Shown here: in pieces, positions 1 through 7,388 of the stretch | How positions within the stretch are numbered: position 1 is the first letter of the stretch | Layout of the letters: every line of letters begins with the position of its first letter | DNA from: Geitlerinema sp. PCC 7407 | GTDB lineage: Bacteria > Cyanobacteriota > Cyanobacteriia > PCC-7407 | Length of the DNA stretch: 64,000 bases | Direction of reading: 5' to 3' | Assembly (NCBI RefSeq): GCF_000317045.1 | Contig: NC_019703.1 | Location: 980,501 to 1,044,500 of the forward strand | Notes under the pieces: model-generated | The model's database searches: none | Seen by the model: the letters and a program-made list of their open reading frames with translations, nothing else | What the model was told of the DNA's origin: nothing | Program-made: the position numbers and the translations under genes

Positions 1-378
1 GCCGTCTTCTTCATTGAAGGTGAGGCTACCATCGCTACCGATGCTGAGGCTGCCTTCCACCTGGTCAATGGTCGTCGTGTAGCGAGTCAGGGGTTTGCCA
101 GGGACAAACGCAGACTCGCGCCGCTTGCTGCTCTCTTCCTTGACCAGATATTCGGTGGGCTGGAGGCAAAGGTCTCTCAGCCGATAGGACTTGCTGGAGT
201 CGATGGAAATAGCGCCCCGGCTGGTTTCTTGGAGCTGAGGACAGTTGTTTGCTAGGCCAGTTCCGACGATCTGGTCGTAGGTCAGCAGATCGCTGCCAGC
301 GGATGGTCCTTCGCTACAAGCGGTTAGAACGCTGAGGCATACAGCCACAAGCGCGGTGATCAGAGCACGGTATCTCAT
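1..378 (-). CDS. psbO: Photosystem II manganese-stabilizing protein PsbO (5' part)
   Basis: Extrinsic 33-kDa subunit that caps and stabilises the Mn4CaO5 cluster on the lumenal side of photosystem II. Only the first 126 codons lie in the window; the gene runs off the left edge. The translation starts MRYRALITAL with a hydrophobic signal segment ending LTAC at residue 21. It then carries the PsbO hallmarks LLTYDQIVGTGLANNCPQL and SYRLRDLCLQPTEYLVKE, with C46 and C71 as the conserved disulfide pair, and SIGSDGSLTF near the edge. The ATG at 376-378 is preceded by a GAGG Shine-Dalgarno (385-388) at 6 nt spacing. The identification is secure; the missing part is simply outside the window. Confidence 0.96.
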   Translation of the reverse strand, partial: MRYRALITALVAVCLSVLTACSEGPSAGSDLLTYDQIVGTGLANNCPQLQETSRGAISIDSSKSYRLRDLCLQPTEYLVKEESSKRRESAFVPGKPLTRYTTTIDQVEGSLSIGSDGSLTFNEEDG

Positions 379-1115
379 AGTTAACCTCAATACCAAATAT
401 CAAAGTCCCTGCCAGTGCAAGTAAAGGGGTGCTTCTTCAAAGCTGATCCAAGCGGGTAAGTAATGAGTTCTAAACCAAATTAGGAAAAGATGAACACATT
501 ACGTAACAATTTGTAATGTGTTTTTTCAAGACATTACCGATCGCTGGGGAGACGTTTTTGAGTTGATGCCAATTTTTAAAAAATGCCTCTATGATGCCGA
601 AATGGTTCAACCCAAGTCCCACCAAAGCATTGTACACGGTCTTGTAACCTTTCGAGGTGCCGTTAAATTGCTAGAGGTTTTTTAAAAGAATTAATTTCTG
701 GCTGCTGCTTTTCCCTCGTTAGATTAACGATTGATACATTTTGAAACACCTGAGTCTTGTAGATTGAGTTGACTTGGCTAGTAGCCCCGGCCCTGCTGCA
801 AGGGTACGGAGGGGCAAGCTGCGGTTGACTGGGGCTCAAATCACGGGCGGGGGTTAGCGACGAATTGCCAAGGGTGCAAAAATTAGCTTGGTAATGTCCA
901 TCGGCACCCCAGGTTTTTGGGAGCGTGAATCTGGTATGCGGAGCCTTGCGATAGGCGCTGAAGCGTATCTTCTGATGTGAAGCTCAAAGAACGAGGCTCC
1001 CGCAAAAACGAGTTTCTTTTGAGAAGCCTGGGCTGCGATCTTGGATTGAGTGTCGGAAGGTTTTCAGCCTAGGGCAGGTGTTGAGGGCTTAATCCTGAAG
1101 GACCAAAGGGGCGAT
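379..1115. other. Long intergenic region between psbO and a conserved small gene
   Basis: About 740 bases without a convincing gene. It holds the divergent leader of psbO, an AT-rich hairpin with a T tail at 493-526, and a GC-rich stretch at about 780-1010 with several complementary blocks, for example 938-946 with 994-1003. No tRNA or ORF with coding character is visible. The right half could encode a structured RNA; I could not match it to a known family. Confidence 0.5.
493..526 (+). terminator. Terminator-like hairpin upstream of psbO
   Basis: AACACATTAC (493-502) pairs perfectly with GTAATGTGTT (513-522), followed by more T residues on the + strand. This is the form of an intrinsic terminator reading rightward, yet no + strand gene precedes it. 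It may end an RNA antisense to psbO or its leader, or be a palindromic protein-binding site in the psbO promoter region. Confidence 0.4.
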
Positions 1116-1511
1116 ATGGAGGATCATCGATTGGAGCAGGTTCGGTGGCAGGAAACTTTGCAGGCGGAGTTGGAAGAAGTGCGGGCGATCGCCCATCAGC
1201 AGGAGGGGGATAGCCTCAATCTGCTGTTTGTGCTTCGGGAGCTGGAGCGTCTCCACAAGGAGATCTGTGATACGTGGTTTCAGGACTCGCTGCCCCAAAA
1301 CCGCCAGGCGCTCTATGCGCTGCTGCGAGATATTGAGGCGGAGGGCGGTTGGCCTTATATTCACCGGATGCGGCTGCGATCGCTGCTGGTGCGGATGGCG
1401 CCGGAAGACCTAGAGGCTCTGCACATCCAGTTTGGGGAACAGGCCGACCTGCAAAACGGGACGCGGCGATCGCCCTCGAGGCTATCCGCGCCTGAGGAAG
1501 ACCGGTCCTAG
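1116..1511 (+). CDS. Conserved hypothetical protein (131 aa)
   Basis: Small, charged, mostly helical soluble protein with no signal peptide or membrane segment. I do not know a function. The core (FVLRELERLHKEICDTWF, then QNRQALYALLRDIE and GGWPYIHRMRLRSLL) has the feel of a conserved cyanobacterial family. I chose the ATG at 1116, which has an AAGGGG ribosome-binding site at 1106-1111. A GTG at 1050 would add 22 residues of unlikely composition. The C-terminal 25 residues are polar and probably disordered. It stands alone between a long leader and the histidine-kinase pair. Confidence 0.7.
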   Translation: MEDHRLEQVRWQETLQAELEEVRAIAHQQEGDSLNLLFVLRELERLHKEICDTWFQDSLPQNRQALYALLRDIEAEGGWPYIHRMRLRSLLVRMAPEDLEALHIQFGEQADLQNGTRRSPSRLSAPEEDRS

Positions 1512-1684
1512 CAGAGAGTAGAGAGCAGAAAAATTTGCGTTAAAGCGGATTTAATATGCGGTTATGTTTCTGACGTTGTGAAGCGCAGGGACTCCCAGCT
1601 AGGATGCAGTGGCGAATTCTATGTTAAACAGCTCTTGTCGGCTGTTTACTGCCGCGATTTCGACGGCTGCACGAGCTTTTCCCC

Positions 1685-3073
1685 ATGTCAATACTGCCCT
1701 GTCTTGATGCCTCGGTTGCTTCGCCAGTTCGCGAGATGGGCGATGCAGCGGTGAGTTTGGAATCAACGCTCTATCAGTTGGCGCTGCACGATTGCCAAGT
1801 GGATTTGCAGGCGCCAGCCCAGTCAGTGGCGGATGCTTTGGATCACAATCCTCTGCTGCCCGGGATTGTTGTTCGGCGGGAAGCGGAGTTTGTAGGGGTG
1901 ATCTCTCGTCGCCGCTTTCGGGAGCTGACAAGTCGTCGCTACGGCCTGGAAATTTTCCTGACGCGATCGGTGGAGGTGCTGTACCAGTTTGCCTCGACGG
2001 AGGTGCTGGTGCTGCCGGCGACGGCGCTGGTGGTGAGTGCGGCTCAGATGGCGCTGCAGCGATCGCCCAGCTTGCTCTACGAGCCCATCGTGGTGGAAGT
2101 CGCCCCCCAAGATTACCGGCTGCTGGATACCCATCATTTGCTGGTTGCCCACTCCCAGATCCATGTGCTGGCGATGCAGCAGCTGCAAGAGCAGACCCAG
2201 GCGCAGATGATCCAAACGGAGAAGATGGCGAGCTTGGGCCAGATGGTGGCGGGAGTCGCCCACGAAATTCTCAACCCGGTGAACTTTATCTGCGGCAACA
2301 TCAAGCACTTGGCGAACTACAGCCAGGACCTGATGGACTTGGTGGAGCTGTATGAAGCGAAGGCTGGCCAGCCAGAGGCGATCGCCACCTTCAAAGAAGA
2401 CATCGAATTTGAGTTTTTGGCCCAGGACCTGCCGCGCTTGCTGAGCAGCGTGAGCTTGGGCGCCGAGCGCCTGCGCAAAATTGTGAACAGCCTGCGCAAC
2501 TTCTCCCACATGGATGAATCGCAGCTGCGGCCCACCGATTTGCACGAGTGCATCGAAAGCACCCTGCTCATTCTCAGCAGCCGCCTAAAAAAAGAAGGCG
2601 AAATCGAGGTCATCCGGCAGTACGACGATCTGCCGCTCGTCCCCTGCTACTCTGGGCAGCTCAGCCAGGTGTTTATGAACTTGCTGAGCAACGCGATCGA
2701 CGCCCTCAGTGAAAAGCACGCCCTGATACCTACCAACGGCGCAAGAACAGGCTGGCGGCCCCACCTCCAGATCACCACCCGGCTCCAGTCCCGACTAAGC
2801 GGCCCCCATGACCCTCATCCCAAAATGTGGGTAGCCGTGAGCATTGCTGATAACGGCTCGGGCATTCCTGAAGAGATTCAGACGCGAATTTTCGATACCT
2901 TTTTCACCACCAAGGCAGTCGGTAAAGGAACGGGGCTCGGTCTGGCCATCAGCCACCAAATCGTGACGCAAAAGCATCGGGGCCACCTAAACTTTTGGTC
3001 GCGGTCGACCCAAGACGGAGCCTTGATCGATCAGACAGGCACGACCTTTGAAATTTTGCTGCCTCTGGCCTAG
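1685..3073 (+). CDS. Sensor histidine kinase with CBS-like N-terminal domain
   Basis: Soluble two-component histidine kinase of 462 residues without membrane segments. Residues about 25-165 form a CBS-pair-like sensory region (LLPGIVVRREAEFVGVISRR; YEPIVVEVAPQDYRLLD). A short coiled coil leads into the H box, AHEILNP, with the phospho-acceptor histidine at residue 193. The ATP-binding domain is intact: N box FMNLLSNAIDAL, G1 box ADNGSGIP, G2 box GKGTGLGLAIS. No receiver domain or response regulator is adjacent, so the partner is encoded elsewhere. A small inverted repeat (1625-1632 with 1641-1648) lies 36 bases upstream of the start. It is tandem with a paralogue at 3404. Confidence 0.88.
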   Translation: MSILPCLDASVASPVREMGDAAVSLESTLYQLALHDCQVDLQAPAQSVADALDHNPLLPGIVVRREAEFVGVISRRRFRELTSRRYGLEIFLTRSVEVLYQFASTEVLVLPATALVVSAAQMALQRSPSLLYEPIVVEVAPQDYRLLDTHHLLVAHSQIHVLAMQQLQEQTQAQMIQTEKMASLGQMVAGVAHEILNPVNFICGNIKHLANYSQDLMDLVELYEAKAGQPEAIATFKEDIEFEFLAQDLPRLLSSVSLGAERLRKIVNSLRNFSHMDESQLRPTDLHECIESTLLILSSRLKKEGEIEVIRQYDDLPLVPCYSGQLSQVFMNLLSNAIDALSEKHALIPTNGARTGWRPHLQITTRLQSRLSGPHDPHPKMWVAVSIADNGSGIPEEIQTRIFDTFFTTKAVGKGTGLGLAISHQIVTQKHRGHLNFWSRSTQDGALIDQTGTTFEILLPLA

Positions 3074-3403
3074 CTGCGCTGCTCACCTAGCCATCGCTCA
3101 CGCTCTCTATGAGTATGAGAGAATCAGACCAATGGTTTGAGTGAATCGCTGCCCTGGTAACGCCACCCCAACGCCTGAGGGCTGGAGGTTGTATTCCCAG
3201 TTCCAGACGTTTTGCCTCGCCTGCGGTGAGTGGACGCTGAAAGATGCCTGTGAAATCAGTCTGGCGGAGGCTCGCGCCCCAAACGCTTGGGTCTCATCAA
3301 AAGGTTGAAAAGCAGGAAACCTTCGGGGTAATCCACGGAATTTTTCTGCATCTTTGTTAGGGTTGCGGAAAGAGGATGTCAACCTTTGTCTGGTCGTTGA
3401 TGT
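3074..3403. other. Intergenic region between the tandem kinases
   Basis: About 330 bases. No ORF with coding character, no obvious terminator and no clear promoter were seen. The two paralogous kinases may therefore be transcribed separately, but the sequence does not settle it. Confidence 0.4.
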
Positions 3404-4810
3404 GTGTTAGATGCCCATAGATATGAGCCTCCCTTGCCCTATCGGCTAGAAGGAAGCGAGCAGGATCTAAAGCTAGAGTCTGTGCTGCGAGAACTGCCGC
3501 TCTACGAGTTCTCGATCGCTGCCACCTGCCTGAGCCGCGAAATTGTGGCCATTTTTGAGCAGTATCCTTTGCTGCCGGGAGTGATTTTGCAGCAGCAGGG
3601 GCGCTTGCTGGGGTTGCTCTCCCGACAGCGCCTGCTCGAATCGCTAATTCGGCCAGAAGGCATGGGCCTGTTTCTCGATCGCCCGGTGTCGGTGCTCTAC
3701 AGCCACGCCCGCGCGGATGTTTTATGGCTGCTGGAGGATACGCCGATCGTGACGGCGGCTCAGCGGGCTCTGCGGCGATCGCCCGAATTGCAGGGGGAGC
3801 CGATTTTGGTGGAGTCCCCCGGCCAAGCCTACCGCCTGCTCAACGTCCACGATCTCAATATTGCCTACTGGCAGATTCGGGGCATCGAGACCCAGGTGCG
3901 CTACGAGCGCATTCAGATGCAGATGATCCACAACGAGAAAATGGCCAACCTGGGGTCCTTGGTGGACGGGGTGGCCCACGAAATTCTCGATCCGGTGGGC
4001 TTCATTTGGGGGAATCTGAGCCATTTGACCACCTATGGCGACCAGCTGATCGCGCTGCTGCGGGCCTACGAGGCCCAGGAGTCGACGCCGTCACCGGCGA
4101 TCGCTGTCCTCAAGGAAGCGGTGGAGTGGGACTATCTCCAAGAAGACCTGCCCCGGGCCATCGAAAGCATTCGCAGCGGGGCTGAACGCCTCAAAAAGCT
4201 CGCTTCTGGTCTGCAAAACTTTTGCCATATTGACGAGGTCTATCCCAAGCCTGCTGACCTCAACGCCTGTCTAGACGGCATCTTGCTGCTGCTCAAGAGT
4301 CGTCTGGCCAACGAAATTCAGATTGTCTGCGACTATGGCCATCTGCCGCCCGTGTCGTGCTATCTGGGGCAGCTGGGGCAGGTGTTTATGAATTTGCTGG
4401 TGAATGCGGTGGATTCGCTGCTGGATGAGGCGGTGCGCCAAAAGCTGGCGGTGGAGGCCGAAACCACGACGGCGATCGCCCACCGACCCCGCTCCCACGT
4501 CCAGAAGCCCTGCATCGAGGTGAAGACCCAGCTCTGTGACCAGGCGGAAGTGGGCAAAGAAGGCTCCCTGAGCGAACGCTGGGTGCGCATTATCATTGCG
4601 GACAATGGGCCTGGCATGAGCCCAGAGCAGCAGCGCCAGGTCGAGGAGTCCTTTTCGGTGGAGCGCCGAGCCACCAAGGAAACGAGCCTGGCCATGAGCT
4701 ATCGCATCGTGACGGCCAAGCACGGGGGCGAATTGCGCTTGCGATCGCCCCGAACTGTAGACGGCCATTCTCCTGGTACAGAGTTCGAAATTTTGCTGCC
4801 GCTGACCTAG
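3404..4810 (+). CDS. Paralogous histidine kinase with degenerate ATP lid
   Basis: Tandem paralogue of the preceding kinase (468 residues) with the same order: CBS-like region ([36 protein letters not shown]), linker, HisKA-like helix and ATPase domain. The phospho-acceptor histidine (residue 192, HEILDP) and the N box ([12 protein letters not shown]) and G1 box (IADNGPGMS) are present. The G2 box, GTGLGL in the first copy, is KETSLAMS here, and the F box FDTFFTT has become EESFSVE. Efficient ATP binding and autophosphorylation therefore look doubtful. It may be a pseudokinase, or a partner phosphorylated by the first kinase. The start is a GTG at 3404; an in-frame stop lies just upstream. Its stop codon overlaps the stop of convergent rimM. 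Confidence 0.85.
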   Translation: MLDAHRYEPPLPYRLEGSEQDLKLESVLRELPLYEFSIAATCLSREIVAIFEQYPLLPGVILQQQGRLLGLLSRQRLLESLIRPEGMGLFLDRPVSVLYSHARADVLWLLEDTPIVTAAQRALRRSPELQGEPILVESPGQAYRLLNVHDLNIAYWQIRGIETQVRYERIQMQMIHNEKMANLGSLVDGVAHEILDPVGFIWGNLSHLTTYGDQLIALLRAYEAQESTPSPAIAVLKEAVEWDYLQEDLPRAIESIRSGAERLKKLASGLQNFCHIDEVYPKPADLNACLDGILLLLKSRLANEIQIVCDYGHLPPVSCYLGQLGQVFMNLLVNAVDSLLDEAVRQKLAVEAETTTAIAHRPRSHVQKPCIEVKTQLCDQAEVGKEGSLSERWVRIIIADNGPGMSPEQQRQVEESFSVERRATKETSLAMSYRIVTAKHGGELRLRSPRTVDGHSPGTEFEILLPLT

Positions 4811-5466
4811 CGATTGATCTCTAGCAGGCCGGCGGGCGGCACGACTTCCAGGCGCTTTTGCACCAGGTCGACCACCGGCACGATTTCTTTGACAAAGGGA
4901 ATCAGCACCGTTGGCGGCTTGGCTTTGCGAGGCCGTGCTTTGCGATCGCCTTTGTTCTCGGGGTCGGTCTCTGGCTCGGGAGTCTCGGCGGCTTCCGGGG
5001 CGGGAGCGTGGCTGGCCAGCCACGCCGGATCGAGCTGCACCTCCAGCAAATCGTTGCCCGCCGGAATCACGTCCTTGACGGTGCCAAGGAGGGTCTGGGT
5101 CGCCTGCTCAATGACGCTGAGGCCGAGCAGGTCGACAACGTGAAACTCGTCTGCTTCGAGGGGCGGGCGATCGCTCTCAGGCACCAGCAGCAGGCTGTCG
5201 CGCAGGGCTTCGGCCTGGTTGCGATCGCTCACCTCCGCCAGCTTGACCACGTAGAGGCCCTTGCCCGGCACCTCGTAGCCCTCCACGAGCTGCACGGCCT
5301 GGGGCTCCGTCTGGCCGGGGCGCAGCAGCCACCGCTGTCCCGGCTCCTCAAACCGCTCAGGAAAGTCGGTACTGGGATAGACCCGCAGTTCGCCGCGCAA
5401 TCCCTGGGGTGCGACGATACGGCCAATGGCAAGCCAGCCATCAAGATTCGGGGAGGGGAGGGCCAC
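4807..5466 (-). CDS. rimM: 16S rRNA processing protein RimM
   Basis: Ribosome maturation factor that acts on the 30S head during late assembly. The N-terminal RimM domain begins [19 protein letters not shown], followed by a PRC-barrel domain ([37 protein letters not shown]). At 219 residues it is longer than the usual 170-180 because a low-complexity insertion of about 35 residues, rich in Ala/Pro/Glu then Lys/Arg, interrupts the PRC domain. The start is GTG at 5466. The TAG stop shares the palindrome CTAG (4807-4810) with the stop of the convergent kinase gene, so the coding regions overlap tail to tail. Confidence 0.95.
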   Translation of the reverse strand: MALPSPNLDGWLAIGRIVAPQGLRGELRVYPSTDFPERFEEPGQRWLLRPGQTEPQAVQLVEGYEVPGKGLYVVKLAEVSDRNQAEALRDSLLLVPESDRPPLEADEFHVVDLLGLSVIEQATQTLLGTVKDVIPAGNDLLEVQLDPAWLASHAPAPEAAETPEPETDPENKGDRKARPRKAKPPTVLIPFVKEIVPVVDLVQKRLEVVPPAGLLEINR

Positions 5467-5533
5467 AGAAAATCACCATGATTTGGAAAGATCCACGATT
5501 TTAGCGCAGCCTTGGGACAGCGTCGCGTCGCGC

Positions 5534-6814
5534 CTAGGAACGGGCGATCGCCGGTTGGTAGACCCGCGCCACGGTCTGGGCGAGGCGCTCCATGGCGGTG
5601 GTGAGGTCGGCGTCGCTGGCCGTCAGGCTGATGCGGAAACACTGGTGACGGTGGTCCCACTCCTCGGTCAGGCCCGGGAAGAAGGGGCTGCCCGGCACGA
5701 CAATCACGCCTTCGCCCTTGAGCACCTGATAAAATTCCCAGTCCGTCATCGGCAAGTCCTTTAGCCACAGCCAGGAGAAGATCGACCCTTCGCCGCGGTG
5801 GAGGAACCAGGGCAGGTCTTGGGGCATGGCGCGATCGAGAGTTTCCTCGACCACCGCAAATTTTTGCTGGTAGTGGGGGCGGATCACCCGCTCTGAGATC
5901 TCGACGAGGGCTCCCGAGGCGATCGCCCGCGCCGCGATCGCCTGACCGTAGCGCGACGAGTGCAGGCACATATTGGTCAAAAAGGACTCCAGCGGCTGGA
6001 TCAGCCGCTCGTCGCCCAAGGCAATGCCAACGCGCTCGCCCGGCAGCCCAGCCTTCGACAGGCTAGTGCAGTGAATGATGTTGCCCCCAAAGATGGGTGT
6101 CATCTCGGTGAAGTTTAGGGCCGGGAAGGGCGGCGCGTAGGCCGAGTCGACAAAGACCGGCACATTGTGAGGGGCTGCCAAGGCTGCGATTTTGCGCACC
6201 TCTTCGTCACTGAGGACGTTGCCTGTGGGGTTGCAGGGCCGCGAAAACAAGACAAAGCCGGTGTTTTCGTTGATCTCCAGCTGGCTAAAGTCGGGGCGGT
6301 ATTTGAAGCGGTGGGCCGCTGCGTCGATGTCGAGGGAGGGGCGATAGGCCTTGAGGGATTCGGGGTTGAGGGGGACGCCGCCGTAGCCGGTGTAGTCGGG
6401 GCTCAGGGGCAGCACAATTTGCTTGAGATCGCCGCTGGTGGTGTAGCCGCCTAGGGCGTTGGCGGCCAAAAAGTAGAGAGACTGGCTGCCGGGGGTGATC
6501 AGGACGTTGCGATCGGTGAGGTTCAGGCCGTAGCGCTGGTTGTAGTCCTTCACGACGGCGTCAATGAGGGGCTGATAGCCCTGGCTGGAGCCGTAGCGAC
6601 AGACCACTTCGCCATACTCGGGGCTGCTCAGGAGGTCTTGGGTACACTCGCGCCAGAGCTGCTCGACCTCCGGCAGGATCACCGGGTTGCCGGCGCTGAG
6701 GTTAATGAAGTCTTGGTTGCCTGCTCTGAGGGTTTCAATGATGTCTTTCATGATCGCCCGCACGCCGGTCAGGTGAGACATGCGATCGCCAAATTGAGTC
6801 AGAGCAGGGTTCAT
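5534..6814 (-). CDS. Valine-pyruvate transaminase-like PLP aminotransferase
   Basis: Fold-type I pyridoxal-phosphate aminotransferase of 426 residues from the ATG at 6814, a better start than an upstream in-frame codon at 6907. Markers are the N-terminal INLSAGNPV, the cofactor-binding SRPCNPTGNVLSDEE, VPVFVDSAYAPPFP, and the Schiff-base lysine in CTSLSKAGLPGERVG. The overall pattern fits AvtA-type valine-pyruvate aminotransferases (alanine/valine interconversion). Substrate specificity cannot be fixed from sequence alone. It is transcribed towards rimM with a 67-base gap and may share its message. Confidence 0.88.
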   Translation of the reverse strand: MNPALTQFGDRMSHLTGVRAIMKDIIETLRAGNQDFINLSAGNPVILPEVEQLWRECTQDLLSSPEYGEVVCRYGSSQGYQPLIDAVVKDYNQRYGLNLTDRNVLITPGSQSLYFLAANALGGYTTSGDLKQIVLPLSPDYTGYGGVPLNPESLKAYRPSLDIDAAAHRFKYRPDFSQLEINENTGFVLFSRPCNPTGNVLSDEEVRKIAALAAPHNVPVFVDSAYAPPFPALNFTEMTPIFGGNIIHCTSLSKAGLPGERVGIALGDERLIQPLESFLTNMCLHSSRYGQAIAARAIASGALVEISERVIRPHYQQKFAVVEETLDRAMPQDLPWFLHRGEGSIFSWLWLKDLPMTDWEFYQVLKGEGVIVVPGSPFFPGLTEEWDHRHQCFRISLTASDADLTTAMERLAQTVARVYQPAIARS

Positions 6815-7388
6815 AGGTCCAAACTTCAGCGTAGAAAATGACAGGAAAACAAACGGGCGATCGCGGTGCTTTGGCAGTCTCAGGGGCGCATGATCGCCTT
6901 CGAACATCTTGACATTCCCACGGCGAAAGCGTGTGAGATTCTTGGCGATCGCCCCTTTTGGGCACTGACCGGAGCGCCGATCGCCCCAAGGCCGCTCCCA
7001 GCGGGGATTGCTCTCGAACCTTCAAAGAGTATGAAAAGACCCAGGATTCGCGAATCTTTCTGGCACTCTAAGAGCTAGTACGCAGTTCAGCAGCACCGCA
7101 GACTGGCTTCCAAAGAGCAACGCCTAAATCCTGTGCTACCCAGCGTGTTTGTGAAGCCACCGGGTTGTTGATGTCTGGTCGGATGCTGTTTCGGGTCGGA
7201 CTGCGCTGATAAGCGTGTATCCCAACCAATGCCTCTGGCGATCGCCTCAAGTTTGTCGTTTTGGAGCGGCCTAATCTCTGGCACGCTCTGGGGCCAAACG
7301 CGCTTTGCGCCTCGTGCTTTGACGGTTTGACTGCCGTGATGTTGTCGTCCTCTGAGACGGCTCGAACCCTATCACCACCATTTTTCCC
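6815..7388. other. Intergenic region upstream of the alpha-glucan phosphorylase
   Basis: About 570 bases between divergent genes. There are HIP1 octamers and, at 6906-6942, a TTGACATTCCCACGGCG-type sequence with an imperfect inverted complement that resembles the ends seen beside IS200/IS605-type elements. No convincing ORF is present. The reading frames open here are low-complexity and on the strand opposite the glgP-type gene. Confidence 0.4.

Noticed and set aside
500-516. NtcA-type site (GTA-N8-TAC) near psbO
   Set aside because: Only GTAACAATTTGTAA is present, one base off the consensus and inside a larger hairpin. Not strong enough for a feature.
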